Shown one piece after another: positions 42,845 to 54,900 of a stretch of 64,000 bases of DNA. The translations under genes and the position numbers were made by a program. The stretch covers positions 14,327,386-14,391,385 of the forward strand of contig CM075760.1 of assembly GCA_037974335.1 (NCBI GenBank), written 5' to 3'. Position 1 is the stretch's first letter, and each line of letters starts with the position of its first letter. The notes beneath the pieces were generated by a model. The model was not told where the DNA came from and searched no databases. It was given only the letters and a program-made list of their open reading frames with translations. The DNA comes from Prionace glauca (lineage: Eukaryota > Chordata > Chondrichthyes > Carcharhiniformes > Carcharhinidae).

Positions 42845-43087
42845 TATAAAAAGGCTGGGGATCCATTGTTCTGTCTCTGTCTCCATGTGGCTGGGTAAGT
42901 ATCAGGTAAGCTGTGTCTGTGTGAGTGAGTGAGTCAGTGTGTGTGCAGCATGGAGTTCCAGCTCTGAGATTTTAACCCCCCTCCCCTTTACCCAGCACAA
43001 AGCCCCTGGCCCAGGATCTGTCTCCCCCACCATGGGAGAGGGAATGGAAGGAGTTGGAGAGATCACCGAGGGAAAAGATGTGCGATG
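42845..43087 (+). promoter_or_regulatory. TATA-type promoter followed by candidate small exons
   Basis: TATAAAAA at 42845-42852 is followed about 33 bases later by an ATG and, at 42895, a consensus donor GTAAGT. A second candidate exon (42996-43087) has a pyrimidine tract plus CAG acceptor and an exact donor GTAAGT at 43088. From an ATG at 43032 it would encode MGEGMEGVGEITEGKDVRW before the splice. I do not recognise the product, and no third exon was found beyond the repeats. Chance is possible. Confidence 0.3.
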
Positions 43088-43117
43088 GTAAGTATGAACC
43101 TCTTCACTTTGTGTCTT

Positions 43118-44690
43118 TCTCTCTCCCTCTCTCAATCTTTCTCTCCCTCTCTCAATCTTTCTATCTCTCAATCTATCTTTCTCCCTCTCTCTCAATCTAT
43201 CTTTCTCTCTCTCAATCTTTATTTCTCTCTCTCAATCTTTATTTCTCTCTCTCAATCTTTATTTCTCTCTCTCAATCTTTATTTCTCTCTCTCAATCTTT
43301 ATTTCTCTCTCTCAATCTTTATTTCTCTCTCTCAATCTATCTTTCTCCCTCTCTCTCAATCTATCTTTCTCTCTCTCAATCTTTATTTCTCTCTCTCAAT
43401 CTTTATTTCTCTCTCTCAATCTTTATTTCTCTCTCTCAATCTATCTTTCTCCCTCTCTCTCAATCTATCTTTCTCTCTCTCAATCTTTATTTCTCTCTCT
43501 CAATCTTTATTTCTCTCTCTCAATCTTTATTTCTCTCTCTCAATCTTTATTTCTCTCTTTCTATCTTTATTTCTCTCTCTCAATCTTTATTTCTCTCTCA
43601 ATCTTTATTTCTCTCTCTCAATCTTTATTTCTCTCTCTCAATCTATCTTTCTCTCTCTCAATCTTTATTTCTCTCTCTCAATCTTTATTTCTCTCTCTCA
43701 ATCTTTATTTCTCTCTCTCAATCTTTATTTCTCTCTCTCAATCTTTATTTCTCTCTCTCAATCTTTATTTCTCTCTCTCAATCTATCTTTCTCTCTCTCT
43801 ATCTTTATTTCTCTCTCTCAATCTATCTTTCTCTCTGAATCTTTATTTCTCTCTCTGAATCTTTATTTCTCTCTCTCAATCTTTATTTTTTTCTCTCAAT
43901 CTTTATTTTTCTCTCTCAATCTTTATTTTTCTCTCTCAATCTTTATTTCTCTCTCTCAATCTTTATTTCTCTCTCTCAATCTTTATTTCTCTCTCTCAAT
44001 CTATCTTTCTCTCTCTCAATCTTTATTTCTCTCTCTCAATCTTTATTTCTCTCTCTCAATCTTTATTTCTCTCTCTCAATCTTTATTTCTCTCTCTCAAT
44101 CTTTATTTCTCTCTCTCAATCTTTATTTCTCTCTCTCAATCTTTATTTCTCTCTCTCAATCTATCTTTCTCTCTCTCTATCTTTATTTCTCTCTCTCAAT
44201 CTATCTTTCTCTCTGAATCTTTATTTCTCTCTCTGAATCTTTATTTCTCTCTCTCAATCTTTATTTTTTTCTCTCAATCTTTATTTTTCTCTCTCAATCT
44301 TTATTTTTCTCTCTCAATCTTTATTTTTCTCTCTCAATCTTTATTTCTCTCTCTCAATCTTTATTTCTCTCTCTCAATCTTTATTTCTCTCTCTCAATCT
44401 TTATTTCTCTCTCAATCTTTATTTCTCTCTCTCTATCTTTCTCTCTCTCTCAATCTTTATTTCTCTCTCTCAATCTTTATTTCTCTCTCTCAATCTTTAT
44501 TTTTCTCTCTCAATCTTTATTTCTCTCAATCTTTATTTCTCTCTCTCTCAATCTTTATCTTTCTCTCTCAATCTTTATTTCTCTCTCTCAATCTTTATTT
44601 CTCTCTCTCAATCTTTATTTCTCTCTCTCTCAATCTTTCTCTCTCTCTCAATCTCTATTTTTCTCTCTCCATCTTCCCTCTCTGTCCTTT
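43118..44690. repeat. 20-bp pyrimidine-rich tandem array
   Basis: About 75 imperfect units of CTCTCTCAATCTTTATTT type with a 20-bp period. A long stop-free frame runs through it on plus because no register of the unit contains a stop codon. Within it a segment of about 350 bp near 43800-43950 repeats near 44160-44310, suggesting later block duplication. Confidence 0.95.
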
Positions 44691-45240
44691 TTTCCCTCTC
44701 TGTCCTTTTTTCCCTCTCTGTCCTTTTTTCCCTCTCTGTCCTTTTTTCCCTCTCTGTCCTTTTTTCCCTCCCTGTCCTTTTTCCCTCCCTGTCCTTTTTT
44801 CCCTCCCTGTCCTTTTTTCCCTCTCTGTCCTTTTTTCCCTCTCTGTCCTTTTTTCCCTCTCTGTCCTTTTTTCCCTCTCTGTCCTTTTTTCCCTCCCTGT
44901 CCTTTTTTCCCTCCCTGTCCTTTTTTCCCTCCCTGTCCTTTTTTCCCTCTCTGTCCTTTTTTCCCTCTCTGTCCTTTTTTCCCTCTCTGTCTTTTTTTCC
45001 CTCTCTGTCTTTTTTTCCCTCTCTGTCTTTTTTTCCCTCTCTGTCCTTTTTTCCCTCTCTGTCCTTTTTTCCCTCTCTGTCTTTTTTCCCTCTCTGGTCT
45101 TTTTCCCCTCTCTGTCTTTTTTCCCTCTCTGTCTTTTTTCCCTCTCTGTCTTTTTTTCCCTCTCTGTCTTTTTTTCCCTCTCTGTCTTTTTTTCCCTCTC
45201 TGTCTTTTTTTCCCTCTGTCCTTTTTTTCCCCTCTTTTCC
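44690..45240. repeat. 18-bp homopyrimidine array
   Basis: About 30 units of CCCTCTCTGTCCTTTTTT type. Apart from a single G per unit, the plus strand is all pyrimidine. Confidence 0.95.
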
Positions 45241-47040
45241 CCCTTTTAATGGCCCCCCTTTTTTGGTGCCCCCCCTTTTTTACAGGCCCCCTTTTTTTTG
45301 CTGGCCCCCCCTTTTTTTGCTGCCCCCCCTTTTTTTTGCTGCCCCCCTTTTTTGATGGCCCCCCCTTTTTTGCTGCCCCTTTTTTGGTGGCCCCCCCTTT
45401 TTGCTGCCCCCCCCTTTTTTGCTGCCCCTTTTTTGGTGGCCCCCCCTTTTTTGCTGCCCCCTTTTTTGGTGGCCCCCCCTTTTTGGTGGCCCCCCTTTTT
45501 GGTGGCCCCCCTTTTTAATGGCCCCTTTTTTTTGGTGGCCCCCTTTTTAATTACAGGCCCCCCTTTTTTGGTGCCCCCCCCTTTTTGCTGCCCCTCCTTT
45601 TTAATGGCCCCCTTTTTTGCTGACCCCCCCCCTTTTTTTTGGTGGCCCCCTTTTTTTTCCGGGCCCCCTTTTTTTGGTGCCCCCCTTTTTTTTACAGGCC
45701 CCCCCTTTTTTGGTGACCCCCCTTTTTTAACAGGCCCCCTTTTGGCTGGCCCCCCCATTTTTAAAGGCCCCCTTTTTTGGTGGCCCCCCTTTTTTTTGCA
45801 GCCCCCCCTTTTTTTGGTGGCCCCCTTTATTTTACAGCCCCCCCTTTTTTTGGTGGCCCCCCTTTTTTTTACAGCCCCCCCTTTTTTTGGTGGCCCCCCT
45901 TTTTTTTACAGCCCCCCTTTTTTTGGTGGCCCCCCCTTTTTTGCTGACCCCTTTTTTTACAGGCCCCCCCTGTTTTTGGTGCCCCCCTTTTTAATTACAG
46001 GCCCCCCTTTTTTGGTGCCCCCCCCTTTTTTGGTGCCCCCCCCTTTATTGGTGCCCCCCCTTTTTGCTGCCCCTCCTTTTTAATGGCCCCCTTTTTTGCT
46101 GACCCCCCCCCTTTTTTTTGGTGGCCCCCTTTTTTTTCCGTGCCCCCTTTTTTTGCTGCACCCCCTTTTTTTGGTGGCACCCTTTTTTTTACAGCCCCCC
46201 CTTTTTTTGGTGGCCCCCCTTTTTTTTACAGGCCCCCCCTTTTTTCGTGACCCCCCCTTTTTTTAACAGGCCCCCTTTTGGCTGGCCCCCCCATTTTTAA
46301 AGGCCCCCTTTTTTTGTGGCCCCCTTTTTTTTACAGCCCCCCCTTTTTTTGGTGGCCCCCCTTTTTTTGGTGGCCCCCCCTTTTTTTTACAGCCCCCCCT
46401 TTTTTTGGTGGCCCCCCCTTTTTTGCTGACCCCTTTTTTTACAGGCCCCCCCCTGTTTTTGGTGCCCCCCCTTTTAATTACAGGCCCCCCTTTTTTGGTG
46501 CCCCACCCTTTTTTGGTGCCCCCCCCTTTTTTGGTGCCCCCCCTTTTTGCTGCCCCTCCTTTTTAATGGCCCCCTTTTTTGCTGACCCCCCCTTTTTTTT
46601 TGGTGGCCCCTCCCTTTTTAATGGCCCCCCCTTTTTTTGGTGGCCCCCTTTTGGCTGGCCCCCCCTTTTTTGGTGGCCCCCCTTTTTAATGGCCCCCCCT
46701 TTTTTGGTGTCCCCCTTTTAATCCTCCCCTTTTTAATGTTTCCCTTTTTAATGGCCCCCCCTTTTTTGGTGTCCCCCTTTTAATCCTCCCCTTTTTAATG
46801 TTTCCCTTTTTAATGGCCACCCCTTTTGGCTGGCCCCCCTTTTTTTACAGGCCCCCCTTTTTTGGTGCCCCCTTTTTAATGGCCTCCTCTTTTAATGCTC
46901 CCCTTTTTAATGGCTCCCTTTACTGGCCCCCCTTTTTAATGGCCCTTTTGGCTGGCCCCCCTTTTTACGGCCCCACCTTTTTTAATGGCCCCCCTTTACT
47001 GGCCCCCCCCCATTTGTGTGGCCCCCCTTTTTAATGCCCC
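45240..47040. repeat. C6/T6 array of about 18-bp units with G-quadruplex potential on minus
   Basis: More than 90 units of a GGCCCCCCTTTTTT-GGTG type with C runs of 4-8 and T runs of 4-8. The minus strand therefore has very many closely spaced G5-G8 runs. Reading frames are open on both strands for long stretches owing to composition alone. Units shorten and vary toward 47 kb. Confidence 0.95.
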
Positions 47041-47720
47041 ACCTCTCTGGCCCCCTCCCGATCCTCTCTGCCCAATCTTCTCCCCACCCTGCTCAAACAC
47101 ACCCACCGCCACATCCCTCTGAGCTCCAACTCCCCGGTATCCCTCTGATCCCTCGATCTCTCCTAATTCCCTCAATTTCCTCCCCCCCCAACATTCCTGT
47201 TTCTCCCGCCTGATTCCCTGTCCCTCTGCCTGATCTCCTTTAATCTGACTCTAAGCAACACCCCCTTCCCCTCAATCTCTCTCCCGACACCCACCGCCAA
47301 TCTGACTCTAATCCCCCTGGATCTCCCAAGCTCCTGCCCCAATTCCTAAGCCCCCCTCCGTCTGCACCCTCCCCAACTCTGACTCATCCCCTTCTGCTAA
47401 CTCCCCCCTCAGACTCTCTACAGTTTATTCCCCCCCCGATGATTCTTCTAGAATCCCCCTGAATTGACCCCCCCACACTTGTCCATCCCTCTGCCCCTCC
47501 AATCCTGCTCCCTCTCCTATCCCACCCCCTCCAATCTGTCTGAGCCCCAAACTACATCTTTTAATTGCCCCACTTGTGAATCACTGCCCCTCCCAGATCC
47601 CTCCTGTATCCCTCAAACCCCCAGAAATCCCCCTCTAAGCCCCTTTTCACAAATCCCTCTCGATTTTCCCCAATTCCCTCCCTCAGTCCCTGCTGCTGCA
47701 TCTCTGAATCCCAAATTCCT
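47041..47720. other. C-rich flank; no gene seen
   Basis: Pyrimidine-rich sequence with many CCCC and TCTCC words; no repeats of fixed period and no exon recognised. Confidence 0.4.
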
Positions 47721-48830
47721 CAAAGACCCCCCACTAAACACAGATTTTAAACAGTACCCTACACTAAACACAGATTTTATACTGTACCCCCCACTAAACA
47801 GAGGTTTTAAACAGTACCCTACACTAAACACAGATTTTATACTGTACCCTACACTAAACAGAGGTTTTAAACTGTACCCTACACTAAACACAGATTTTAA
47901 ACTGTACCCTACACTAAAGAGGTTTTAAATTGTACCCTACACTAAACAGAGGTTTTAAACTGTACCTTACACTAAACACAGATTTTATACTGTACCCCCC
48001 ACTAAACAGAGATTTTAAACTGTACCCTACACTAAACACAGATTTTAAACTGTACCCTATACTAAACACAGATTTTAAACTGTACCCTACACTAAACACA
48101 GATTTTAACCTGTACCTTACACTAAACAGAGTTTTTAAACTGTACCCTTCACTAAACAGAGGTTTTAAACTGTACCTTACACTAAACAGGTTTTGAACTG
48201 TACCCTACACTACACAGATTTTAAACTGTACACTACACTAAAGAGGTTTTAAACTGTACACTACACTAAAGAGGTTTTAAATTGTACCCTATACTAAACA
48301 CAGATTTTAAACTGTACCCTACACTAAAGAGGTTTTAAATTGTACCCTACACTAAACAGAGGTTTTAAACTGTACCCTACACTAAACACAGATTTTAAAC
48401 TGTACCCTACACTAAACACAGATTTTAAACTGTACCCTACACTAAACAGAGGTTTTAAACTGTACCCTACACTAAACAGAGGTTTTAAACTGTACCCTAC
48501 ACTAAACAGAGATTTTAAACTGTACCCTACACTAAACACAGATTTTAAACTGTACCCTACACTAAACACAGATTTTAAACTGTACCCTACACTAAACACA
48601 GATTTTAAACTGTACCCTACACTAAACACAGATTTTAAACTGTACCCTACACTAAACACAGATTTTAAACTGTACCCTACAGTAAACAGAGATTTTAAAC
48701 TGTACCCTACACTAAACACAGATTTTAAACTGTACCTTACACTAAACAGAGGTTTTAAACTGTACCCTACACTAAACAGAGGTTTTAAAATGTACCCTAC
48801 ACTAAACACAGATTTTAAACATCCGTCTCA
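47720..48830. repeat. 30-bp tandem array
   Basis: About 36 units of ACACTAAACA, then CAGATTTTAA, then ACTGTACCCT with variants (AACACAGATT and AACAGAGGTT). Because 30 is divisible by 3 and stops are absent, decapeptide repeats are open on both strands (YPTLNTDFKL on plus, SVGYSLKSVF on minus). Several units are shortened near 48180-48260. Confidence 0.95.
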
Positions 48831-49429
48831 GCACCCAATCACTCTAAGTTCCCTCTCCTGCCCTCGCCCTGGTAAATTTCCGCTCCCTCCCTGTGAACAG
48901 CCCCTAGACTGACTGAACCCCCCTTTCTAATTACTGATCCCCCCCTCCCCAATCAATCCCCCTCCACTCCCCCCTATAAACTGCTCCTGGTCAAGTTGGA
49001 TGTGGAATCTGCCCATTTTAAACATTAACCTTCAAATGACTAATTCCCCTGGTACTGAGCAGCCTGTCTTATAATATCCCCGCACTCTCCCCCCCATCCT
49101 GTACAACACACCCCATGTCTGATTCTGCCCCCACCCCCTCCTCCATTGCCCCCTTTCTCTAATAACCCCTGACTCTGGACAGCCTGTGTTATAATATTCC
49201 CCCATCCTGTACAACAGCCTCCACTCCCCCAACCAGCCCCTTCCCTCTCTGTCTAATAACCTCTGGCTCTGGACAAGCCCCTCTGTTTCACACTCTTCCC
49301 CCTTTCAACATTCTCTGTCCCCCGTCCGCTGTGTCCCTGAGCCTTCGCTGCTGGTGAACAGCAAACCCCTGATCTGGCCCGTCCCCCACAAGAGAGCAGA
49401 GACAGACAGAGATAAGAGACAGACTTCCA
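48831..49429. other. C-rich single-copy flank with short imperfect repeats
   Basis: The phrase CAGCCTGT-TTATAATAT-CCCC recurs at about 49060 and 49170, a duplicated unit of about 100 bp. No gene seen. Confidence 0.4.
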
Positions 49430-50025
49430 GGTGGAGATAGAGAGAATGCTGCTGTAATTCAGACAGAATGATTCACAGAGAGGGGAGCAGATAGAGGTAC
49501 AGAGACAGATATAGAGATTGAGTTGGAGAGGGTGCTGCTGTAATTCAGACAGAATGATTCACAGAGAGGGGAGCAGATAGAGGTACAGAGACAGATATAG
49601 AGATTGAGTTGGAGAGGGTGCTGCTGTAATTCAGACAGAATGATTCACAGACAGGGGAGCAGATAGAGGTACAGAGACAGATATAGAGATTGAGTTGGAG
49701 AGGGTGCTGCTGTAATTCAGACAGAGAGATTCACAGAGAGGGGAGCAGATAGAGGTACAGAGACAGATATAGAGATTGAGTTGGAGAGGGTGCTGCTGTA
49801 ATTCAGACAGAATGATTCACAGAGAGGGGAGCAGATAGAGGTACAGAGACACATATCGAGATTGAGTTGGAGAGGGTGCTGCTGTAATTCAGACAGAATG
49901 ATTCACAGAGAGGGGAGCAGATAGAGGTACAGAGACAGATATAGAGATTGAGTTGGAGAGGGTGCTGCTGTAATTCAGACAGAATGATTCACAGAGAGGG
50001 GAGCAGATAGAGGTATAGAGATTGA
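49430..50025. repeat. 86-bp tandem array
   Basis: About seven units with TTGGAGAGGGTGCTGCTGTA, then TTCAGACAGAATGATTCACA and GAGCAGATAGAGGTACAGAG, each starting 86 bases after the last. Confidence 0.95.
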
Positions 50026-51930
50026 GACACACACACTCTGATTGAGAAAATGATCCAGAGGGAGAGATGTGCAGAGAGGCTGAAATACAAAGTGAGGTGT
50101 GCAGATAAATAGAATGGGAGGGGGGGGGCTTTGACAAGACAGAGTGACAAAGTTTCAGCGAGAGAGTGAAAGATAGAGAGAATGAGTGAAAAAGGGAAAG
50201 ATGCTGCCATTGTGTGAGGCTGAGGGATAGAGGGTGGGGAGAGACAGGGATTGGAAAGATGTGGTGAAACAGTTCTGAGAATGGGGCAGTTACACAGACA
50301 CAGCTTCAGGGAGAGGGATTGGAATCTGTGGGATTACATTGGAGCAGGGATCACTCGGAATAGCCCCCCCCCCCCCTCCCCCTGACACACAGATTACTAA
50401 CCCTCAGTGTGAAAGCCCCACCAGTCTATCTGTGTATAAAAATGAATGACAAAGACACGGGGATTTTTATTAATATTTATCTCTCTGGTTATAGCTCTTG
50501 TCCGAGGATTCCTCACGGCAAAACTATCGGCTCTCTGCATCGTCAAAGTTTCCGAAAGAATTCTCCTTGGAAGAGAGCAAGAGGAAATAAAGTGACGCAA
50601 AACAAATAATTATGACACAAAACAAATAAATAACTATAATGATTAAACACAAAACAAAAAAAAGCTGATTGTAAACAATAAAAGGCACAGCAAGATCCCA
50701 GGACTTGCTCAAATTCACAATCTCACTCGGGGGTGGTAGGGGGAACATTCATTTTCACGTCCCCATTATTAAACCCTGACAAAGTGGGAACATTCTTCAA
50801 ATGAAATGAACTTCCAAATGCCTCCTGACTGATCCGATATTTAATTTATTAAAAAACATCAGAGCATTCTGGGGAGGGGCTTTACTCCAGAGACAGGCCA
50901 GTGAATTAACACAGGATCCCCCAATGAAGCTCCCACTTCTATCAGTCACCTCTCCACTCCCCCCTCCTCTGTTTCTCCCTCTCTGTCTCTTACACACTCC
51001 CCCCAGATCTATACCTGTCTCCCTGCCTCTCTCACTCTCTTCCTCTCTCTCTCTCTCTCTCTCTCTCCCTGTCTAATATTCTGAAGTTGTATATATAAAG
51101 ATCAAAGTGTGGTGTTTTACAAATGGAAATACTGAAAAGATGCTTTAAAAAAACAACCCAAAATAACTCATTCAGCATTGAGTCTTTCCAAAGCCGGTGT
51201 CTTTGGGATTTTAAGCTGCAGAAGACAACTTTATAACATCTGTGTCCAAAACAGCAGCATCCAGAATCCCAGCAGCAAAACAGGGCTGTGAATTGGACCA
51301 ATGATTTTAAAACAAGCTCTCAAACACACACACACACACAACCAATAGACAGTTTCATTTTACAGATATTTCATTCCCTCTCTGCCACCCACCAAAGGGT
51401 TAACCTGTTTGTGACTAATTACAAAGCCGGGATATTTTAACCCCAGGGTTCCCCAGAGGGAAACATCACCCCGACATAATAACAATATTTATAATTCCAA
51501 CATCACCCCCCCCTCCTCCCTTAATCAGTGAATGACTGATTCCAATTGGAATTAAGACAATTCTGCACAGCAAGATCCCACTATCAATCCCACAATGGAG
51601 GAAACACACCCCCCCCAGACTCTGTGTCTCTTTCCCCCGCCCCTCCTGAGACCCTCACACCCTCCCCACTCCCTCTCTGTTTAGCTCTCCCTCCATTCCT
51701 CGACCTCCTGCCCCTCCCCAACACTTCTCCCTCCCCTCAATCTTTCCTGTTTAAAGTCCCGCTCAGGGTCCCAGTGTGAGGAATAGGGAGCCAGACCCAC
51801 CTGTGTACACAGCAAGATCCCACACACACACACACAACCTGGTGAGGGGCAGATAAAATAAACATTGTGGGTGAGGACTGCATGAGGGTGTGTGGGGAAT
51901 GGGATCCACACCTCCCTCCCTCTCTCTCCC
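50026..51930. other. Mixed low-complexity flank; no gene seen
   Basis: Contains poly-C at 50367-50377, a (CT)n at 51043-51066 and several CAGCAAGATCCCA words that recur in the triplicated unit downstream. No exon recognised. Confidence 0.4.
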
Positions 51931-54900
51931 TAAATTAAACTGACAACAATTCACACTGGGGTTTTCTGTCACATTTTATTGAGAGATGAAATATAGATGG
52001 GAATGTGTGTGGGGAGAGGGGAGGGGGTGCAGGGATTGGGAAGAACACTGGAGAGACAGAGACAGGGAAATTCTATACCCCCCACCCCCCAAATCCAAAT
52101 AGAAATTCCTGGGAAAACAGAGAGAGAGAGAAAAGAATCTGGAGTCAGACAGCACAGAAACAGGCCCTTCGGCCCACTAGCTCAATGCTGGCCCATCCAA
52201 TCCCAAACTACACCCCTCCCCATTCCCCAGCACTTGCTCCGTAGCCTACGATGCCTCGGAGATTAAAGTGCTCGAATTTCCCCAACCCCCTTTCCAGCTT
52301 TTACCTTGAACCCCACTCTGCGGTCCCTGAGCCAGATCTTGTTTCAAAATAAAATGTGTGGTCGCTGTCACAGTGCGGGGCAAAGGTCAGAGGCCCAGAG
52401 AGTACACAGCAAGATCCCACAGCAGCAGCAATGTGAACCTGAATCAGATGGGACACATTTCCCCCCCCCCACACAACCCCCAACCCTCTTGCCTGCTGTG
52501 AGCCCCCACCCTGCTCACTCCCCTGTGTGTGTGTGTGTGTCTGCATCATCCCAAATCTCCACAAAGGCTGGAAATCCCTCTTAAAACTAAACCAAACACC
52601 TTTTAAAACAAAATCCCTGTGCTGCACAGCAAGATCCCACAGGACACAGTCAGCTGTGTTGAGTTTTTTTTTAATTTGGGAAATGTTGATACAGAGAGAG
52701 AGAGAGTGAGGCAGAGAGAGGCTGAGACAGTGAAATCACCCCCACCCCCCGGGACCCTCAGAATTAAACTGGAGCCCCTGTCCCTCACTGAGGCCCCCCT
52801 CCCTCTAACAGTCTGTGTCTCTCCCCCTGCATCTAACCCATACCTCCAGCTGTTTTCATCCTTCCCTCTTTCTCTGTCTCTGTCTCCATCTGTCTCTACT
52901 ACAGAACAGACAGGGAGAGAGAGAAACAGAGACTGGGAGAGAGAGACAAGGAGAGAGAGAGAGAGAGACAAGGAGATAGAGACAGAGACAGAAAAACAGA
53001 TGGAGAGAGAGACAAGGAGAGAGAGAAACAGAAAGACAGAGTGACAGGGAGAGGGAGTGACAAGGAGAGAAAGGGAGAGGAACAGAGACAGGGAGAGAGA
53101 GAGAGAAACAGAGTCAGAGATAAAGAGAGATTTGATATTGAATTGTGTGCGGTCACATTATTGAGTGTCCTGTAATTTGGTGATTGTTTTATACAGAGAG
53201 GCAGAGAGAGAGGTGAAGACAGTAACATTCTCTCCCTGACACCCTGGCAAGTTCAGAGACACAGAAGCTGCAGACACTCACACACAAACTGCTTTGGTAA
53301 ATCTCCCCAATCTCTGTCTCGCCCTCGCTCTCAGTAACTTCACTGCAGTGTTAATGTGAGCCTTACTTGTGCCATTAATAAACTTTAAAAATTTAAGTAC
53401 CCTCTATGTCCCTTTATCTCTTTCTGTCTCTTTATTTAGGTCTCCTGTCTCTCTCTCTCTCAGTAATTTCATTGCAGTGTTAATGTAAGCCTTGTGACAG
53501 TAATAAATACATTTTAAATCTTTGAACTTTAAACCCTATCTGTGACTCTGTCTGAATTCAGAGCCCAGGTCAGTGCCAGATTGAGAGGGGGGTCAGTATT
53601 GAGCAGAATGGACAGACAGTTTGATAGAAAGTTTGCAGAAACTACAGGGAGTGTTTGTAAACATGTTGGGGGTTATGGAAAGGTGAGTGTGGTGTGCCCT
53701 TCGGCCCACCAGCTCAATGCTGGCCCATCCAATCCCAATCTACACTCCTCCCATTCCCCAGCACTTGCTCCGTAGCCTACGATGCCTCGGAGATTAAAGT
53801 GCTCGAATTTCCCCAACCCCCTTTCCAGCTTTTACCTTGAACCCCACTCTGCGGTCCCTGAGCCAGATCTCGTTTCAAAATAAAAAGCGTGGTCCCTGTC
53901 ACAGTGCGGGGCAAAGGTTACAGGCCCAGTGTGTGCACAGCAAGATCCCACAGCAGCAGCAATGTGAACCTGAATCAGATGGGACACATTTCCCCCCCCA
54001 CACAACCCCCAACCCTCTTGCCTGCTGTGAGCCCCCACCCTGCTCACTCCCCTGTGTGTGTGTGTGTGTCTGCATCATCCCAAATCTCCACAAAGGCTGG
54101 AAATCCCTCTTAAAACTAAACCAAACACCTTTTAAAACAAAATCCCTGTGCTGCACAGCAAGATCCCATAGGTGCAGTCAGCTGTGTTGAGTTTTTTTAA
54201 TTTGGGAAATGTTTATACAGTGAGAGGGGCTGAGACATTGAAATCACCCCCACCCCCGGGACCCTCAGAATTAAACTGGAGCCCCTGTCCCTGCAGTGCA
54301 CAGCAAGATCCCACAGCTGTGTCGAGTGTCTTTTTAATCCAGGAAAAATTTATACAGAGAAAGAGAGAGTGAGGCAGAGAGGGGCTGGGACAGTAAAATC
54401 AAATCCCCCAACCTCCCTGGGACACTCAGAATTAAACTGGACCACTGTCCCTCACTGATGCCCCCTCCCTCTAACAGCCTGTGTCTCTCCCCCTGCATCT
54501 AACCCACACCTACAGCTGTTTCCACCCCTCCCTCTGTCCGTCTCTGTCTCCATCTGTTTCTGCTACAGACGAGACAGGGAGAGAGAGACAGAGAGAGAAA
54601 ATACAGACGGAGAGAGAGACAGAGATAGTTAGACAGAGACGAGGAGAGGAGAGAGAACAGGGAGATGCAGAGACAGATATTTGATAATGAATTGTGTGCG
54701 GTCACATTATTGAGTGTCCTGTAATTTGGTGATTGTTTTATACAGAGAGGCAGAGAGAGAGGTGAAGGCAGTGACATTCTTTCCCTAGCACCCCAGCAAG
54801 CTCAGAGACACAGAAGCTGCAGACACTCACACACAAACTGCTTTGGTAAGTTTCCCACCATCTCTGTCTCTCTCTCTTTATCTATATCTCTGTGTGTCTA

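Noticed and set aside
43054-45249. A 731-codon open frame rich in Ser, Leu and Phe on plus
   Set aside because: It is the translation of 20-bp and 18-bp pyrimidine-rich arrays that lack stop codons in every plus register. Composition fully explains it and no domain is visible.
45246-46721. Pro/Phe-rich frames on plus and Lys/Gly-rich frames on minus
   Set aside because: Both strands of a C-run/T-run array are open. The peptides only mirror the unit, and several overlapping frames are equally long.
47720-48830. CRISPR-like array of 30-bp repeats
   Set aside because: There are no unique spacers: units abut directly and vary by point changes. This is a vertebrate minisatellite.
50340-51400. 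Possible exons in the less repetitive stretch near 50.4-51.3 kb
   Set aside because: Short open frames only, no splice-bounded exon with familiar text and no CpG-rich promoter.
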